Source of the DNA: Apiotrichum sp. Y4204
Lineage: Eukaryota; Basidiomycota; Tremellomycetes; Trichosporonales; Trichosporonaceae
Length of the DNA stretch: 64,000 nucleotides
Reading direction: 5' to 3'
Assembly (NCBI GenBank): GCA_025531455.1
Contig: JAMYHL010000120.1
Location: 1 to 64,000 of the forward strand
This document shows positions 1 to 11,699 of this stretch, in pieces. The notes beneath the pieces were generated by a model. It did not search any database, was not told the origin of the DNA, and saw only the letters and a list, made by a program, of their open reading frames with translations. The stretch's first letter is position 1. Every line of letters begins with the position of its first letter. A program made the position numbers and the translations under genes.

Positions 1-162
1 CCTCTCCGGACGCGACTACGCAAACGTCTGTCAGTGGGTGTGTATGTGTGTGGATTGGTTTTTCTGGAAGATACATCTTGCCTGGAGCTTGTAGCTACAT
101 GTATAGGCCCATGCAACTATATATGAGATACACGCCACCGCCACCGATCACTCAATGTCTCT

Positions 163-596
163 GTGAGTGCGGTCAAGAGAGCCGTCCCAGAGAACGACCA
201 CGTAGCAAAGCAGGCCCAACTCTCACATCGAGGAGGCCCAGGCTGGCGTCAACATTCCCGGCGACGACATGGTCCCCGAGCCCGTCCGCATTGCCTTCCC
301 TCCCATCCCCGAGTCGTACGAGGTCGTCCCCGAGCTCGGCGCCTGGTCCGACCCCCCCACCGTCAACCCCATCGCCCGCGCTCGCCGCAGGAACCCGCCA
401 CAACCTCGCCGTCTCCCGCTGCGGCCACCTGTACTCTTGGGGTCTGGGTAACCGTGCGCAGCTCGGCCTCGGCTCCGAGGAGGAGGCCGAGACCCCCACC
501 CTCGTGCGGTCCAAGCAGCTCAGGCCGTACGACTCGGTCGCTCCCAGTGCTGGTGGCCAGCACTGTGTCCTCCTTGCCAGGATCCGTGCCGACTAA
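163..596 (+). pseudogene. RCC1 (Ran guanine-exchange factor) C-terminal end, frame-broken
   Basis: RCC1 loads GTP on Ran in the nucleus and folds as a seven-bladed propeller. Only the end of the gene is in the window. The last RCC1 blade is clear: HNLAVSRCGHLYSWGLGN, then QLGLG, and the terminal SAGGQHCVLLARIRAD before a TAA at 594-596. The coding signal changes frame twice, near position 215 (frame 1 to frame 2) and near 370 (frame 2 to frame 3, apparently one extra base after the codons for NPIAR). No GT-AG intron explains either shift. It is therefore a pseudogene or carries two sequencing indels. The family call rests on the blade signature; the start lies outside or in broken sequence to the left. 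Confidence 0.65.
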
Positions 597-3300
597 GAGA
601 CAAGAGAGAAGAGCAGAATTGATCAAATGTTCCTAAATCCAACCGACGATGAATGGAAACTACCCAACCCAACCCCCTTTATGTCCTATGAAACGGACAC
701 CGAAAGTGAGGCCGCCGCAAAAGGGGACGACAGCAAATGTCCATCCACTCGGCGTCCTGTATGTGTGCTAAGGTTCACGAGTTCTGGCGGAGGCTCGCGC
801 TGCCGGATGCGCCGGTTGCCACTGCTTCGGCGCCGTTCCCCGACGCAGACCGGTGGTCGTTCGACCCGTGTCAGTCCAGCCACCACAACAGCCGGGTTAA
901 TCGACGACAAGCGTACGGGCAGCCTTGCGCCAGCAGGTGGGGCAATATCCCTATGCGGCTCCGACAGAGTAGCTACCAGCCCATCCAGTAGACGTACGAC
1001 GCGAAGCATGCTGATGGGCACCCGCGCGCCCATGTCGAGCTCGACCTTACCAGGATAGCACGCGGCTGTCCGCATTACATCCCAAAATGGGACAGAGCCG
1101 ATATCCGTGACGGCGTCTTGAATGGGACTTCCGCGTTCAGAACGTATCTAGACGACACTGGCGACGTCGGCATCGTACGATTGGCCAGATTCTTTCTTCC
1201 TTCTTTCTTCCTAGAGCTGTTTCTTGGACGTTTGCCTCTCAACGTAGCCGACGTTTTTGCAAGTCATGTTTGTCCTCCACAGAGTTAGGGAGGACGATAC
1301 CGTGTCTCGGTAACCTTGGGCATGGCGGATCTGTGAGAAGCGCGAGTTTGGTGTCGGCAGTACCCTCCACCAACACACTCCTCAATCCTAGGGCGAGTAC
1401 GAATCGAGCAGAATGCCCTTAGACTCCCAATGAGCCGTGAGCCAATGTTGAATGTTGGGGGTTATGTGGATGCAGTTCAGCCATCGTTCACTGAGTGTGT
1501 GACAATGACACTGTGAGTGGAGGCTATGGGGAAGGCCGGACATGAGACGTATTGGACCACGACTATCTCCTTGTAGTATGAAGCCTTTTTGGTTGGAGGC
1601 ACGGAGGGGATCAAAGCTTGCTAGCACTGTCGGGGTTGTTGCTGCGTGAGGTGCGGGGAAAGAAGGAAAACAGCTGGTGCCGGTAGTGAGGAGGAGATTG
1701 GAAAGAGTGCGAGTGGTGACAAAAGGTGTCGTCAAGTTGGAGTTTGTATGGGCCATGTCCGGAGGCCTAAGCTGATGGACGGAGCAGGGAGACTTGGGAA
1801 GGAGAGGGGGCAGGTTGGCGAGGTGAGTGTGCACGGCTGTCGTCCACAGTTGACCCCAGGTGTGCGACCGAGGTAAGGAGGTCAGGTTGGTGAAGGAGTG
1901 GCGGGCCTGGAGGATATGACGCGAGTATATCTGTGAGAGCGATGTGACCGGAGACCCAAAAAGGAAGAGAGGAGATGCTACATTATGAGACATGCCATGT
2001 CAGACAAACTACTGGTGAGAGCGTGTATGAGTGCACGCGTCAGGAATGAGGACGAGTAAGACAGGGATTAGGACCAATGGCATCGCCTGTCCCGCTTGAT
2101 GCACGCTTACACTTGACCGCGACGCACTGCCAAGCATAGCAGTGAGTATGGTGTCAGAATTAAGGCTCAGAGACGGCCTGTGGTTTAAGAGAAACGGCCT
2201 CCCTTTTCGTTAACGTTGGGTGTTGACAAGGTTTCCCCCCTGTCAGAGGCCTCAAGAGGTACATATGCATGCACGATGACAGCATTACGCGGGACAGCAC
2301 CTCTTGCCCATAGATGTCTCCACCAGCCCTGTCAAGACAACACTTACAGCTATGGTGGCTGCGGTGTCTCGAGACGAGTACTATAATTTGTACACTTGTG
2401 GGTGTATGCACAAGTGCCGGCCAATGTCAAAACTATCAGCTATCAGCCAATCGTCCGCACTTATTTCCGAATAGTTTGATAATTCCGGTTCATCTGCCGT
2501 GCATTCGTGTGACCAACTTTCGTTAATATCCCCAAGATCCAGCCAGCCCTAAGAGGCTTTGACCGTGCCGGTGCACCCTTCACTGAGAACGCTTACGTGC
2601 CTTTTGGAGTGGTCCTTAATGCTGGATGCAGTCTTGGTCCCCGGATCTCGGAGATCGCCGTGATCTTCGCGCCATATTTCCTTCTCGAACCTGCCCTTGA
2701 AGTAGCCTCAGAGAGCTTGGGTTCATTGCTAAACGCAGTTTTTTCAGCACCCAACACGTTGACCTCCGGTCGCCAGCCGTGGGAAAGCCCTGCCGATCCT
2801 TCAGCCATAGTCGACGTTCATGAAAGACCACAAGTCACCCTGAATTATTACCTCTTTGAAAGCGGTAAAGGCGTTGAGCGCCACTAGGGGAGCTACGACT
2901 GAGAACACATTAGCCTTAGTAGCCACAACGAACTGGCAGTGTGCACCCAAGCCCACGCGATGCTGCACAATTTGTCGACCAGGATATGAATATCAATACA
3001 TGCTACAAATAAACAATCTCTATCTGAGGATACGAGCATCAGCAGTGTGCGCGAGCAACGTTGTTGGATTATGTCAGAAGCGCATACCAGAATTCAGGAG
3101 AATATTATGTGTATCGGAAATTCGAAAATGATGTCTTTGGGAGGAATTTGAAAGACAATTCATCGGACATGCACGACAGGCTGCTTGGCGACTGTCGGCT
3201 GTTTCATAATTGTCATCCCAGTGAGTGGCAAGGTGTGTTAGGCGCGTCAAAAGGTATAAGTGGGCATTGTCATCTAGATGCGCCTGTGTCGCAACGTTTC
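597..3300. other. No recognisable gene; two unexplained open frames
   Basis: I see no conserved domain here. A 201-codon open frame on the minus strand (1388-1993) has a Ser/Thr/His-rich translation with no motif I know. An exon-like stretch on the plus strand (about 2535-2887, beginning IQPALRGFDRAG) is smooth and partly hydrophobic but unassigned. A pyrimidine-rich TTCTTCC run lies at 1190-1212. Either frame could be chance. Confidence 0.4.
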
Positions 3301-3302
3301 GA

Positions 3303-4962
3303 CACCATTTCCTCACCATGGACCACAACCCCCTTCAAAGAGTTGTGTCGGTCCCGTCACAGTGCCAAGAGCCGCCGTCGACTGCTGCTCTGGGGAACTT
3401 TGACCCTCTTGCTGTCGGCGCGGATGAACCCTTCACCATGTGCCCTTCATGTGGCATACACCTTGACACTGTCAAGACGTCCCACTCTCCCGTCATAATG
3501 TGAGGGACTGAGCCAACATCAAGCATCCACGCCGGGCTGACGTGGCGACACAGAAGAATCACCAACGCCGTTACAGCGCGTCTCCAACTAGATAGCCATA
3601 GCCGGTCGTCAACTTCGATACCCCTCTTCTTTTCCTCAGACACCGTCAAAGGCCGACTGGAGATTGAAGTCAAGCATGAGGTGAAGATCAAGGCAATGAA
3701 GCTGGTGGTTAGTGTGTCCTCTCTTATTGTAGGTATGGCTTCGCCAGCTTACCGACTTGTTCAGGCGCAATGCCACCTTCACATCCCCGAGGACGACCGG
3801 TTGATCAGCTTAAATCGACAGGATGTGCCCCTGTACACCGCAGGTACTGATTCTGCTAACGTTACTGTTGCTACCTATTCGACTCCACGAGTCGACAGCG
3901 GGTTCTCCTCAACATGCCACCTGAATGTCCTTCCAGAGACCATGGCCCCAGGGTTATATGTTCTGTGAGCTACTGGGATGTATTTCGCTGAGGCGATGAG
4001 TTTCTTTGCATTCACTCTTTACGAACCAAAACGAGATCATCACACATCCGATGGCTGCATCGCCGACGGTGCCATGCCTCCGCCCTCAAGCTTCTTCCCC
4101 CAGTACTCTCAAATCGACATCTCGCATTCTCTTGGGCTTGTAGTGGATCGCGGGAAGTTTCACCTTGGGTCCAGGTGCGTCCACAATCCCTACCACTAGT
4201 TCCTTTGGCAAACGTCATTGACCTGCCAGCTATTGGTCTACATTTGCGTTTCTCCCCCGAACTAGGCCTAGAATTCCCTCGCTGCTACGGTCACTCAGCT
4301 TTGCTGAAGGCAGGGAGGCTCCCGGTAGCGATGAAGATCCGGAAGGGTGGACTATTTTCTTCGGAGCGATGATGCGTGAATGGCCTGGCTACAGACTATG
4401 GGTGAGTACAATCATCTCGTTCTGGACTAATTGCAATCCAGCTACACTTGCCATCACCCCTCTGTTATCCCCGCGACCTACCTGTACGGCTGCAAGTTAG
4501 GATCTCTCCCGTCACTTGGCAGACGGCTACGATATCGATACACCTCGAGCAGCAACTGATCGTGTGTGGACCTCCCTATCGCAGTCCCCATACCAATGTC
4601 ATCAGCCTAGCAGAACTGGTGGGGGAGCGAGAGGTGCGTCGTGAACAAAGATGGCTCGACTTCGAACTTAGACTTGCCGCGGCGAAACCCAGCTTTGCGA
4701 ATAGTGATGTTCGGCTTGAAGTATGTAGGCGCTTGTCAACGCAGTGAGCCGCAGATCCGCTTACAATACTTCACAGTATCGGATCGTAGTTCGTATGCTT
4801 GCTGAGGCTCACTCTCCCTCGGAAATCCTCAGTGTCCCGATCGTACTGGTTACAGACCCAGCTCGACTTCACCCACAGGTTCAAATCCTCATGAGGCATG
4901 ATCTGGGCCACCTCCCCCCGAAACATGAGCGCAGTGAGCCGCCGAGATATTCGTCCCACTGA
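3303..4962 (+). pseudogene. Arrestin-like gene, left copy (degenerate)
   Basis: Fungal arrestin-like proteins are cytosolic adaptors that link plasma-membrane transporters to ubiquitin ligases. The arrestin-N strand pattern is visible at 3627-3710 (PLFFSSDTVKGRLEIEV, then KIKAMKLVV) and resumes after a probable intron with IPEDDRLISLNRQDVPLY and LPETMAPGLYVL up to 3966. A second stretch at 4778-4960 (YRIVVRMLAEAHSP...SVPIVLV) could belong to the arrestin-C domain. Stops and frame changes between these blocks prevent a continuous reading. A paralogue in the opposite orientation lies at 11153-11640. The gene is convergent with ACR3. The family call is by pattern only. Confidence 0.45.
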
Positions 4963-5074
4963 GTCTGGTGCGTCGTTCTTTTCGTGCCAAACGGTCGCTC
5001 AGATCGTTTACCTAGTTGCATGTATAAGGATTCAAAACGTGTTGTTACTGCCATGAGTAGGAAGCTGAGAACAA

Positions 5075-5155
5075 TACCTTACCATAGCAACACGATGCCT
5101 TACCATAGCACCACAAAATGCCTTACCATAGCACCACAAAATGCCTTACCATAGC
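5075..5155. repeat. 23-bp tandem minisatellite
   Basis: About three and a half copies of a 23-bp unit containing CCTTACCATAGCACCACAAA; the last full copies are identical and the first is degenerate. It sits between the broken arrestin-like gene and the 3' end of ACR3. Confidence 0.85.
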
Positions 5156-5417
5156 AGCAGTAGACGTGGTCGGATGACATTTCTGGGCACGCCGTCGAGG
5201 TGGGCTTATGCATCGCGTTGCGGTCCGACCCTGGGGTGAGAATGTCGCCCTGTTGCCGTCATGGGCTGGATCAGAATGCTTTAGCTTTCCGTTCAGTTAC
5301 GCCATGCAGAGTTGTGAATCAGGGAATCTGCTAGACCTGTGGGATTGCAATTCAAGTTGCTTCGCTACCGGCTACTGGGAAGAGAGTCGACATGTACATG
5401 GTATGGACCTGGATGGA

Positions 5418-7152
5418 CTACACGATTGGTTCTTCCGAATGTCTCCAGTCCAGTTTATTCCGGAAGTACAGTGACAAGTAAGTAAGCGCCAAAAGCACCG
5501 GCACCTCGACCAACGGGCCTATCGTGGCAGCCAGTGCTTGGTCCGAGTTGACTCCATAAATGGCTACGCAGACAGCAATTGCGAGCTCAAAGCTGTTACC
5601 ATCAGACGTCGTTCCTTGCCACTGCAGCTAAACACTTACTTGTTGGAGCCAGCGGTGAAGGCCTTCAAGAGCGTCAAGACTCGTTGCAATTGCAGTGATT
5701 ATCCACTCACCTGCACTACCGCCATCTGATATCCATATTTTTCCGAGCCACCGGGGCGACGCGTAAGGTAAAAAACGAGGAAGAAGGTTCCCGTCCACAT
5801 GACGATGAAGTAGAGGATCATTGGGACGAAAACGCGAAATACTTGGCCTATGTTGTCAAGTATCCGGGTAGCTTGCTCGGCGCAAATCAGGACGACCCTG
5901 AGTCAGGTCAACCGGGTCTTCTTGTTTACCTAACTTGATGCGACCTACGTATATAACAGTCCAAGCAGGGCGAGCGGACCGAAGTACGTCAAGAAAACGT
6001 TCTCGAAGCGGGACTTTCCGATGAGCACGATCACACTAAAACGGGTGATCACTCCGGCGACGAGAGGGATACCAAGGTAAATAAGCACCGCCAGAGCGGT
6101 CTGCCCGTATTGGAGCGCAAGCGAGTCCTCGTGGGAGATGACGTTGACGAAGAACAGCGACATGGGGGAGTAGAGGATAATCTGGAGTACCGAGTTTATG
6201 ATGACAAGGATAGCACAGTAGTCAGTGTCTCCTTGGGCGAGCTGGTTCCATATCATGACCATGGCAATGCAGCTGAACGGGTGAGCGGCGCCCCAGCCAA
6301 AGACACTGTCTAACACAGCTCACCGGGCAAGGCCGACCATGATAACGCCAGTCCGGTACGTAGGCAGGTCAGGAAGGGTTGCCCAGGCCACAGCAAGCAT
6401 TATCTGAGGCATTAGTGTGGCCGCTGGAGGTCCAGCCAATGGCTGTTTTTCTTACAAATGGGCCGACAATCCAATTTAAGATGATCGACAAGGTTACTTG
6501 TCGCCAAATGTGTCCCTTGCGAAGCATTTGTGGGAGGCGCTCATATTGAACTAGACGTTAAATGAGACATGTGGGCTGGCGCAAAGGAATCTGTAGGTGG
6601 AGCTGTTCGCCACTCACCTTTGGTGAGAATGGGCCACATCATGACGAGCAGGCCGACGACGATGGCTAACGATGATCAGATTACGGAAGTCCGGCATGGT
6701 CCTCCTGCAGCTACAATACCCACGAATCGAGACACCGTTAAGAGACGCGCCCTGGAGAACGACTTCCACATTCTTGGCGAACTTGCCTGTCATGATCAGC
6801 CTTGGGCCTGCTATCAAGGCGGAAACGCATACCGATGACGACCCCTATGATCATGGCGAGAAGCACAAAGGGCGCTAAAAGTCTATCAAGCCAAGACAGT
6901 CCCGCTAGGAGCGCAGCTAAAAGTGCCTTGTCAGTAGCGCCAATGAGCGGATGCTTCCCAGCACTCACTCGTACTTGCACTTGGGCCGGATGAAAACTGA
7001 TCATGGGCAAAGCCTGCGGGGATCTGGTCCGATTGAGAGCCATCGGCTGCGACAGCCTCTTTCGTTTTAGAACTCGATTCTATAGAGGGCCAGTCCGGTG
7101 ACGATGATGAGCTCCAAGCTGCTGGCGGGGACTGCACACCGATGCAAGGCAT
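5418..7152 (-). CDS. ACR3: ACR3-type arsenite efflux permease
   Basis: Plasma-membrane carrier of the BART superfamily that exports arsenite. A consistent splice model of ten exons gives about 421 aa. Readable blocks in order: variable Ser-rich N-terminus from MPCIGVQ, LSWLDRLLAPFVLLAMIIGV, LNGVSIPIVVGLLVMMWPIL, WATLPDLPTYRTGVIMVGLA, then RCIAMVMIWNQLAQGDTDYC, and near the end GVNSDQALAATIGPLVEVPV. These include the family's conserved Cys (in ARC) and Glu (in VEVPV). Every intron is GT-AG and short (about 45-65 nt), and no stop interrupts the exons. The start is supported because a second copy of the same first codons, with similar upstream sequence, sits at 11104 on the plus strand. The rest of the ars cluster lies alongside. 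Confidence 0.9.
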
Positions 7153-7665
7153 TGTGGAATGAGTCCGGAAGGGGACAGAAGTGAAGAGCGGGGTCTGGGA
7201 GTCGGGAAGGTAATGGGATTGACTAGCACTTGCGAAGGAGCAGGCCCTCAGGACGATTGCATGAGTATTATTAGTACTGCCATCCATCCCCGTGTCTACC
7301 ACCTCGTCACGTACGCACTGCCAACGGCTCCAGAAGTATCGACCTGCGAATTTGATCAATTTCATGAACACTGCCCAGGGCCGGAGCCGCGCTTTGAAGG
7401 ATTTCGAAGGATTTTGAGGGGAATTTGATAACGGGAGTAAATGCCGACGTGCGTGATACAAACGTGCGTGATAAAACGGGATCAGGTTGCGGAGCTGGGG
7501 ATTTGACCGGAGATTGATTCCATGTATCATCAAATTTAGTCCTGGTTTATGTTATTCGGCATCATCGAAGTTGTTCCCAGATGATCTTGTTCAGCCCTGT
7601 TCGAAGAGGGTTTACTGTGCAGAGGTCAAAATATCACCAAGCATGATCCGTACAACCGCGGCCGA

Positions 7666-7831
7666 CTGTGCGTCGCTACAGTTTCTCAGCTGTCGTAGTT
7701 CCTGCACCTGGGGATGGTTGACATTGACTTCATTCTTGACTTGCAGACCGCTAGGATCAAATATCCGCACCTCGCATCCCATGCGCTGGAGAATGCGAGC
7801 ACATTCATGGGCCATGAGCCGCGAATACCAC
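7666..7831 (-). pseudogene. arsH fragment (exon 2 only)
   Basis: On the minus strand the translation YSRLMAHECARILQRMGCEV and IFDPSGLQVKNEVNVNHPQV closely matches exon 2 of the intact arsH at 9038-9258 ([20 protein letters not shown]). Similarity starts right after a cag acceptor-like site and stops after SDAQ. The FMN-binding first exon, the WIPLS exon and the C-terminus are not recognisable nearby. It is a truncated relic, oriented opposite to the intact gene. Confidence 0.8.
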
Positions 7832-8760
7832 CTGTCGGACGGTCAGCCTATTCCATAATCTTCAGCGGATGGTCGTCCCACACCTGCTGTGAAAGACAAT
7901 ACTGTGCCCACGTCAAGTTGGCCTGTCCAGCCGGACCCGCCCAAGGCAGGCACGCCATGGGCGAGGTCGGCACCGGGAATGGGCAACAGAAGTTAGGGCT
8001 GGAAGAAAAGAAACCCCCTAATCCCCATCGGTCCTCGTGGTCATGTGGACGAGGAGAGCCTTACCTCACTCCTCTTTGCCTTAATCGAACATCACCTACA
8101 CTGTGATACCTACTTGAAGGTATCATACTTGGCCCTGGAGAGGCAACGACTCCCTGTCAGATTGTCTTTGTCTGTCGCTTTGGCTGTTTTGGTCTACAAC
8201 CCGACACCGCCGTCAAGTGCTCTGGCGTTCTGGCATTTCCCTGTTGGCTTGTTGGATGAAAGTCGTTCAGCAATGGGACTGTTGTTGCCACGTCATAGAA
8301 CTGGGTGGACTTATGCCACTCATGACACCCATGACCACTCAGGACCACTTAGGGGATAACACGCGTGTGCTGTTTTCATTTCCAATTCTGCTCGTCCTAT
8401 TTTTCTCAGACCGTCGTCCCAAACAGGTAACAGGGGAAAGAAAGGGGGCCTTGGGGGAGTGGGGGGGGGGAGTTGCTCTCCCTGCCTGATGTTCGATTTT
8501 GATGGTTGCCACTCGAATGTGATGTTGGTAGAAAAGTCACGAATAGTCTCCAGCAGTTAGTCTGGTGCAGTTATCTCTACCAACATTTCATTCCCCATAC
8601 GTGCATGCTTCGCGGCGTTGTAAGGCTCCTTGCCCATTTTACCCCGAGGTCCTCGCATGCCGTCGTGGGTGGCTCCAGTTGGTTCTCTCCAAGTCTTTCA
8701 CCGAAGTTCCGCCTTCAGAAGACGTCACCCAACGGTCGCTATTGTAAGACCACATCGACC
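7832..8760. other. Intergenic; G-run at 8461-8470
   Basis: No gene recognised. This lies between the arsH relic and the intact arsH, so it is near the proposed centre of an inverted duplication and would hold the arsH promoter. It contains a run of ten G at 8461-8470. Confidence 0.5.
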
Positions 8761-9879
8761 ATGAACGAAAAGCTGTCGGCATACACCCCTTATCTTCTCT
8801 CACCCATTCCTGGCGCTGAGCTAAAAAATGGCACGCCAGCGGTGGACGAGTTGGACTGGACAAGGAAGCTGGACCTCGGGACGACGATCGAGTTCGCGAA
8901 GGCCGTGCTCGGAGATCACAAGCTCAACGTGTTGGTGCTCTATGGAAGTTTAAGAGAAAGGTATGTGAAAAGCCTTCCTATCAGATAGGGCAGTGTTTGT
9001 TGCTGCGACTCGCGAGTGGCCACCGTTGACACGCCAGGTCGTACTCGCGATTGATGGCGTACGAAGCCGCTCGTATCTTGCATCACATGGGCTGTGAAGT
9101 TCGGGTTTTCGACCCCACCGGCCTGCCAGTGAAGGATGATGTCCAGCATGATCATCCCAAGGTGGAAGAGCTTCGGCAGTTGAGTCTGTGGAGTGACGCT
9201 CAATTTTGGTCTAGTCCTGAGCAGCATGGGAATATCACTGCCGTCATGAAGAACCAAAGTGCGTCGACGTATCCCGCTTGCGCAAATCTTGCCACCCCCC
9301 AAGACGTGGATATCCGACTGATGTGGTTGGTGACAGTTGATTGGATTCCGTTGTCGACAGGAAGTGTGCGACCCACACAGGGACGCACTTTGGCGTTTGC
9401 GCAGGTCAACGGAGGGAGTCAATCATTCAACACTGTCAACACCCTGCGTATCCTGGGACGGTGGATGAGGATGTTTGTCATTCCAAACCAGGTGAGGCCA
9501 GGGTCATTTCTCCATGCCCCACTTTCGTACCATGGACTGACCCCACCAGTCGTCACTTCCCCTCGCATGGAAATCCTTCACCCCGGCCGGCCGCCTGATT
9601 CCCTCCTCCAACCGGGATCGTCTAGTTGACGTCTGCGAAGAACTGGTCAAGACATCTGCGGTTCTCCTTCCCCACCTTGACTTGCTCAACGACCGCTTCA
9701 GTGAACGCGAAGAGAAGAAGATTAAAGGCAGGCTGTTGACTCAAGCCGAAAAGGAAAAGGATAATGGCGAAGCCGCCAAGAAGGCAATCGAGTCATTGGT
9801 GGCTGCAGCAGCAGCTGGCCATGAGGCGAACGAGGCCACTCCATCGCCCTTGGAACATCTTCGCAACCATTTGGCTTAA
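8761..9879 (+). CDS. arsH: ArsH-type NADPH-dependent FMN reductase
   Basis: ArsH enzymes are flavodoxin-fold NADPH:FMN oxidoreductases; several oxidise methyl-arsenite and aromatic arsenicals. Four exons (8761-8960, 9038-9258, 9337-9491, 9550-9879) join without a stop into 301 aa, all with GT-AG introns of 58-78 nt. Signatures: [13 protein letters not shown] (phosphate/FMN loop, residues about 61-73), [61 protein letters not shown] and [11 protein letters not shown]. The C-terminus has a Lys/Glu/Ala-rich helix beyond the family core. The ATG at 8761 is the only one in frame before the conserved core. Neighbours are ACR3, two Acr2-like reductases and an inverted arsH relic. Confidence 0.92.
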
Positions 9880-9996
9880 ATTAAATGGTGTTGTTGGCCC
9901 TAGCCTCTAACACAAAAATGCATGATTGAACACAATCAAATCCATCCGCAATGTCTGTTTACAATGAGGATTGTTTGCGAATGTTTCAGTGGTCAG

Positions 9997-10461
9997 TCAG
10001 TCGATCACGACCCTACAATGGCCACCTCCCCACCAGGCCTTGATCCCTCCGACTAGGACGTATGCGCTGGAGGTCTTGCAGCCCAACTGATCCAGGTAGT
10101 CCTGGTACCACCCGGCGCACTTTGGTCCTCGCTGTTTCGAACCCCCGCAGTGGAAGATCACCATGGGTATCCTGTGCGTCCCATTATTACCGACCAGATA
10201 AGAGGATAGTCGGCACGAAACTCACCGATTCAAAAGGCAATATATCATGGGCAAGGTTTGGTAGAAAGACTGGGCCGGGAGGTTAACTGCTGCAGGGTGA
10301 ACAACATTGAAGGGTTCGGCCTGCAGAAAGTGAGCAACAGCACGCAAAAAGGTTATTCTACAAACGTCCATGTCGTCCCTTCTGACATCGATGACGAGAT
10401 AATCTTGGCCAGCAGCGAGAGCTGGGTTGTTCATAATCTCTTGGAGCTCCCTGACGGTCAT
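9997..10461 (-). CDS. Acr2/Cdc25-like arsenate reductase, copy A
   Basis: Rhodanese-fold enzymes of this type reduce arsenate to arsenite through a Cys in HC-X5-R. Three exons are readable: LAAGQDYLVIDVRRDDMD (Cdc25/rhodanese strand and loop), HPAAVNLPAQSFYQTLPMI, and VIFHCGGSKQRGPKCAGWYQ, with the loop HCGGSKQR intact. Introns are GT-AG; the first donor is weak (GTTTGT). The product from the ATG at 10461 is about 121 aa. Copy B aligns for about 18 residues further upstream, and the frame here is open there too, but no ATG occurs where copy B starts, so the true start is uncertain. The C-terminus ends GGIKAWWGGGHCRVVID, unlike copy B. Confidence 0.82.
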
Positions 10462-10909
10462 ATGCAAAGGAGTAGCGGAAGGCGTGGGTAAACTGGACAA
10501 ACTGGGCGTATGGTCTTCAGCGCCACCCCTGGTTGAGAGCTGACGGTGGCGCCATAAAGAGGTTGGAAGGCACTGGGTAGAAAGGTCAATCGGCGTCGGG
10601 CAAGATTGCTCCGAGCATGCCAAGCAATACACACGGGAAGCGACAATCGGGGCTGGCCCAAACTGAGAATGGCAGTTGTCGAGGTAGTGATCCTTTGTAA
10701 CGACAAGGAGCGAGAAAGTGGGCCAATCGTGGATGTGATCATGATATTTCGTTTTGAACACGTTTGATGGGTGGATAAGATGGAATAATTGCCACCTGCT
10801 TTGCCTCTCGTTTATCACCCACATGGAAAATCAAATTAACTCGAAGTACGTCAAATTGTACTCCGGTGGCCTCCGATACCCCCTTCGAGAGTTTCTGCTG
10901 GCAGTTGGT

Positions 10910-11166
10910 CAGCGATCACGAAATTGATCAAATTCGCATCAGAATCCCACTGATGTTCAAGTGTTGCACCTGTTGAGGTAGGTGTTTTGTCTGACGATAA
11001 AAAGTTGGGCACTCCCCTCTAATGTTGCAATCACTTGCCAACCCACGAGTGAAGCCCTCGTTATTCCCCTCGCCACTGTCCTCTCTTCTGCATCTCGTCC
11101 ACAATGCCTTGTGTCGGTGTGCAGCCCGCACCCCCCACTTTGAGCTCGTTTTTCACCTCAGTGTAA
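10910..11166 (+). pseudogene. 5' remnant of a second ACR3 with its upstream region
   Basis: At 11104 the plus strand reads ATG then PCVGVQ, matching the first codons of ACR3 (MPCIGVQ), and then stops after 20 codons. Upstream, GAAATTGATCAAATTCGCA near 10920 also occurs, on the minus strand, near 7340-7360 at a similar distance from the ACR3 ATG. No transmembrane exon follows. This is the surviving 5' end of an inverted ACR3 copy, running into the tail of the right arrestin-like copy. Confidence 0.7.
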
Positions 11167-11640
11167 CCATATCCGAACACCAACGAGAATGGCTCCCAAT
11201 CCATAAACCTCCCTTCTGTGGACAGCAACATTTTGACCCCAAGTGAAGGCTCGTAACAACATACAGAACATATAGCCCCGGGGCGAGGGTCTCTGGAAGA
11301 GAATTGAGTTGGCATGGTAAGGAGAACCCCCGAGCCACAAGTGGACTGGAATATGTTACACCAGTGACGCTGGGGAGGGGGGGGGGGGCATTACCTTTCA
11401 TGTACAGGGGTACATCCTGCTGAATCAGGCTTACCAACCGGTCGCCATACGAGACCTGAAGGCGCCATTGCGCCTAACGTCCTCATCAAACGGAAGAAAG
11501 GAGAACTCCAACGGGATGGGACACGAACCATCAGCTTCATGGCCTTGATCTTCATCTCAGTCTCGACTTCGATCTCCAGATGGCCTTTTATGGTGTCAGA
11601 GGAAAAGTAAAGAGGCATCGACATTGGCGATCGGCCATCG
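11153..11640 (-). pseudogene. Arrestin-like gene, right copy (degenerate)
   Basis: Minus-strand translation gives PLYFSSDTIKGHLEIEVETE, KIKAMKLMV, then DRLVSLIQQDVPLYMKG and LPETLAPGLYVL, close to the copy at 3.3-4.0 kb. The frame is broken between blocks. An intron-like segment after the codons for YMKG carries a 12-base G run (C on this strand) at 11377-11388. It has the opposite orientation to the left copy and is convergent with the ACR3 remnant, mirroring the left side of the cluster. Confidence 0.5.
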
Positions 11641-11699
11641 CTTTCTAGCTGAAGCGTGTGGTAGTCTATGGATGAACGGTGTCGAAACTTTGCTGTGGC

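Noticed and set aside
1388..1993. A 201-codon minus-strand open frame
   Set aside because: Not called as a gene: no motif, no codon bias, no introns, in a region of otherwise short frames.
4874..4895. GGTTCAAATCC, resembling a tRNA T-loop
   Set aside because: The flanking bases do not form the 5-bp T stem and no box A lies at the right distance.
5075..5155. The 23-bp tandem array as a CRISPR
   Set aside because: Units are contiguous without spacers and the genome is eukaryotic.
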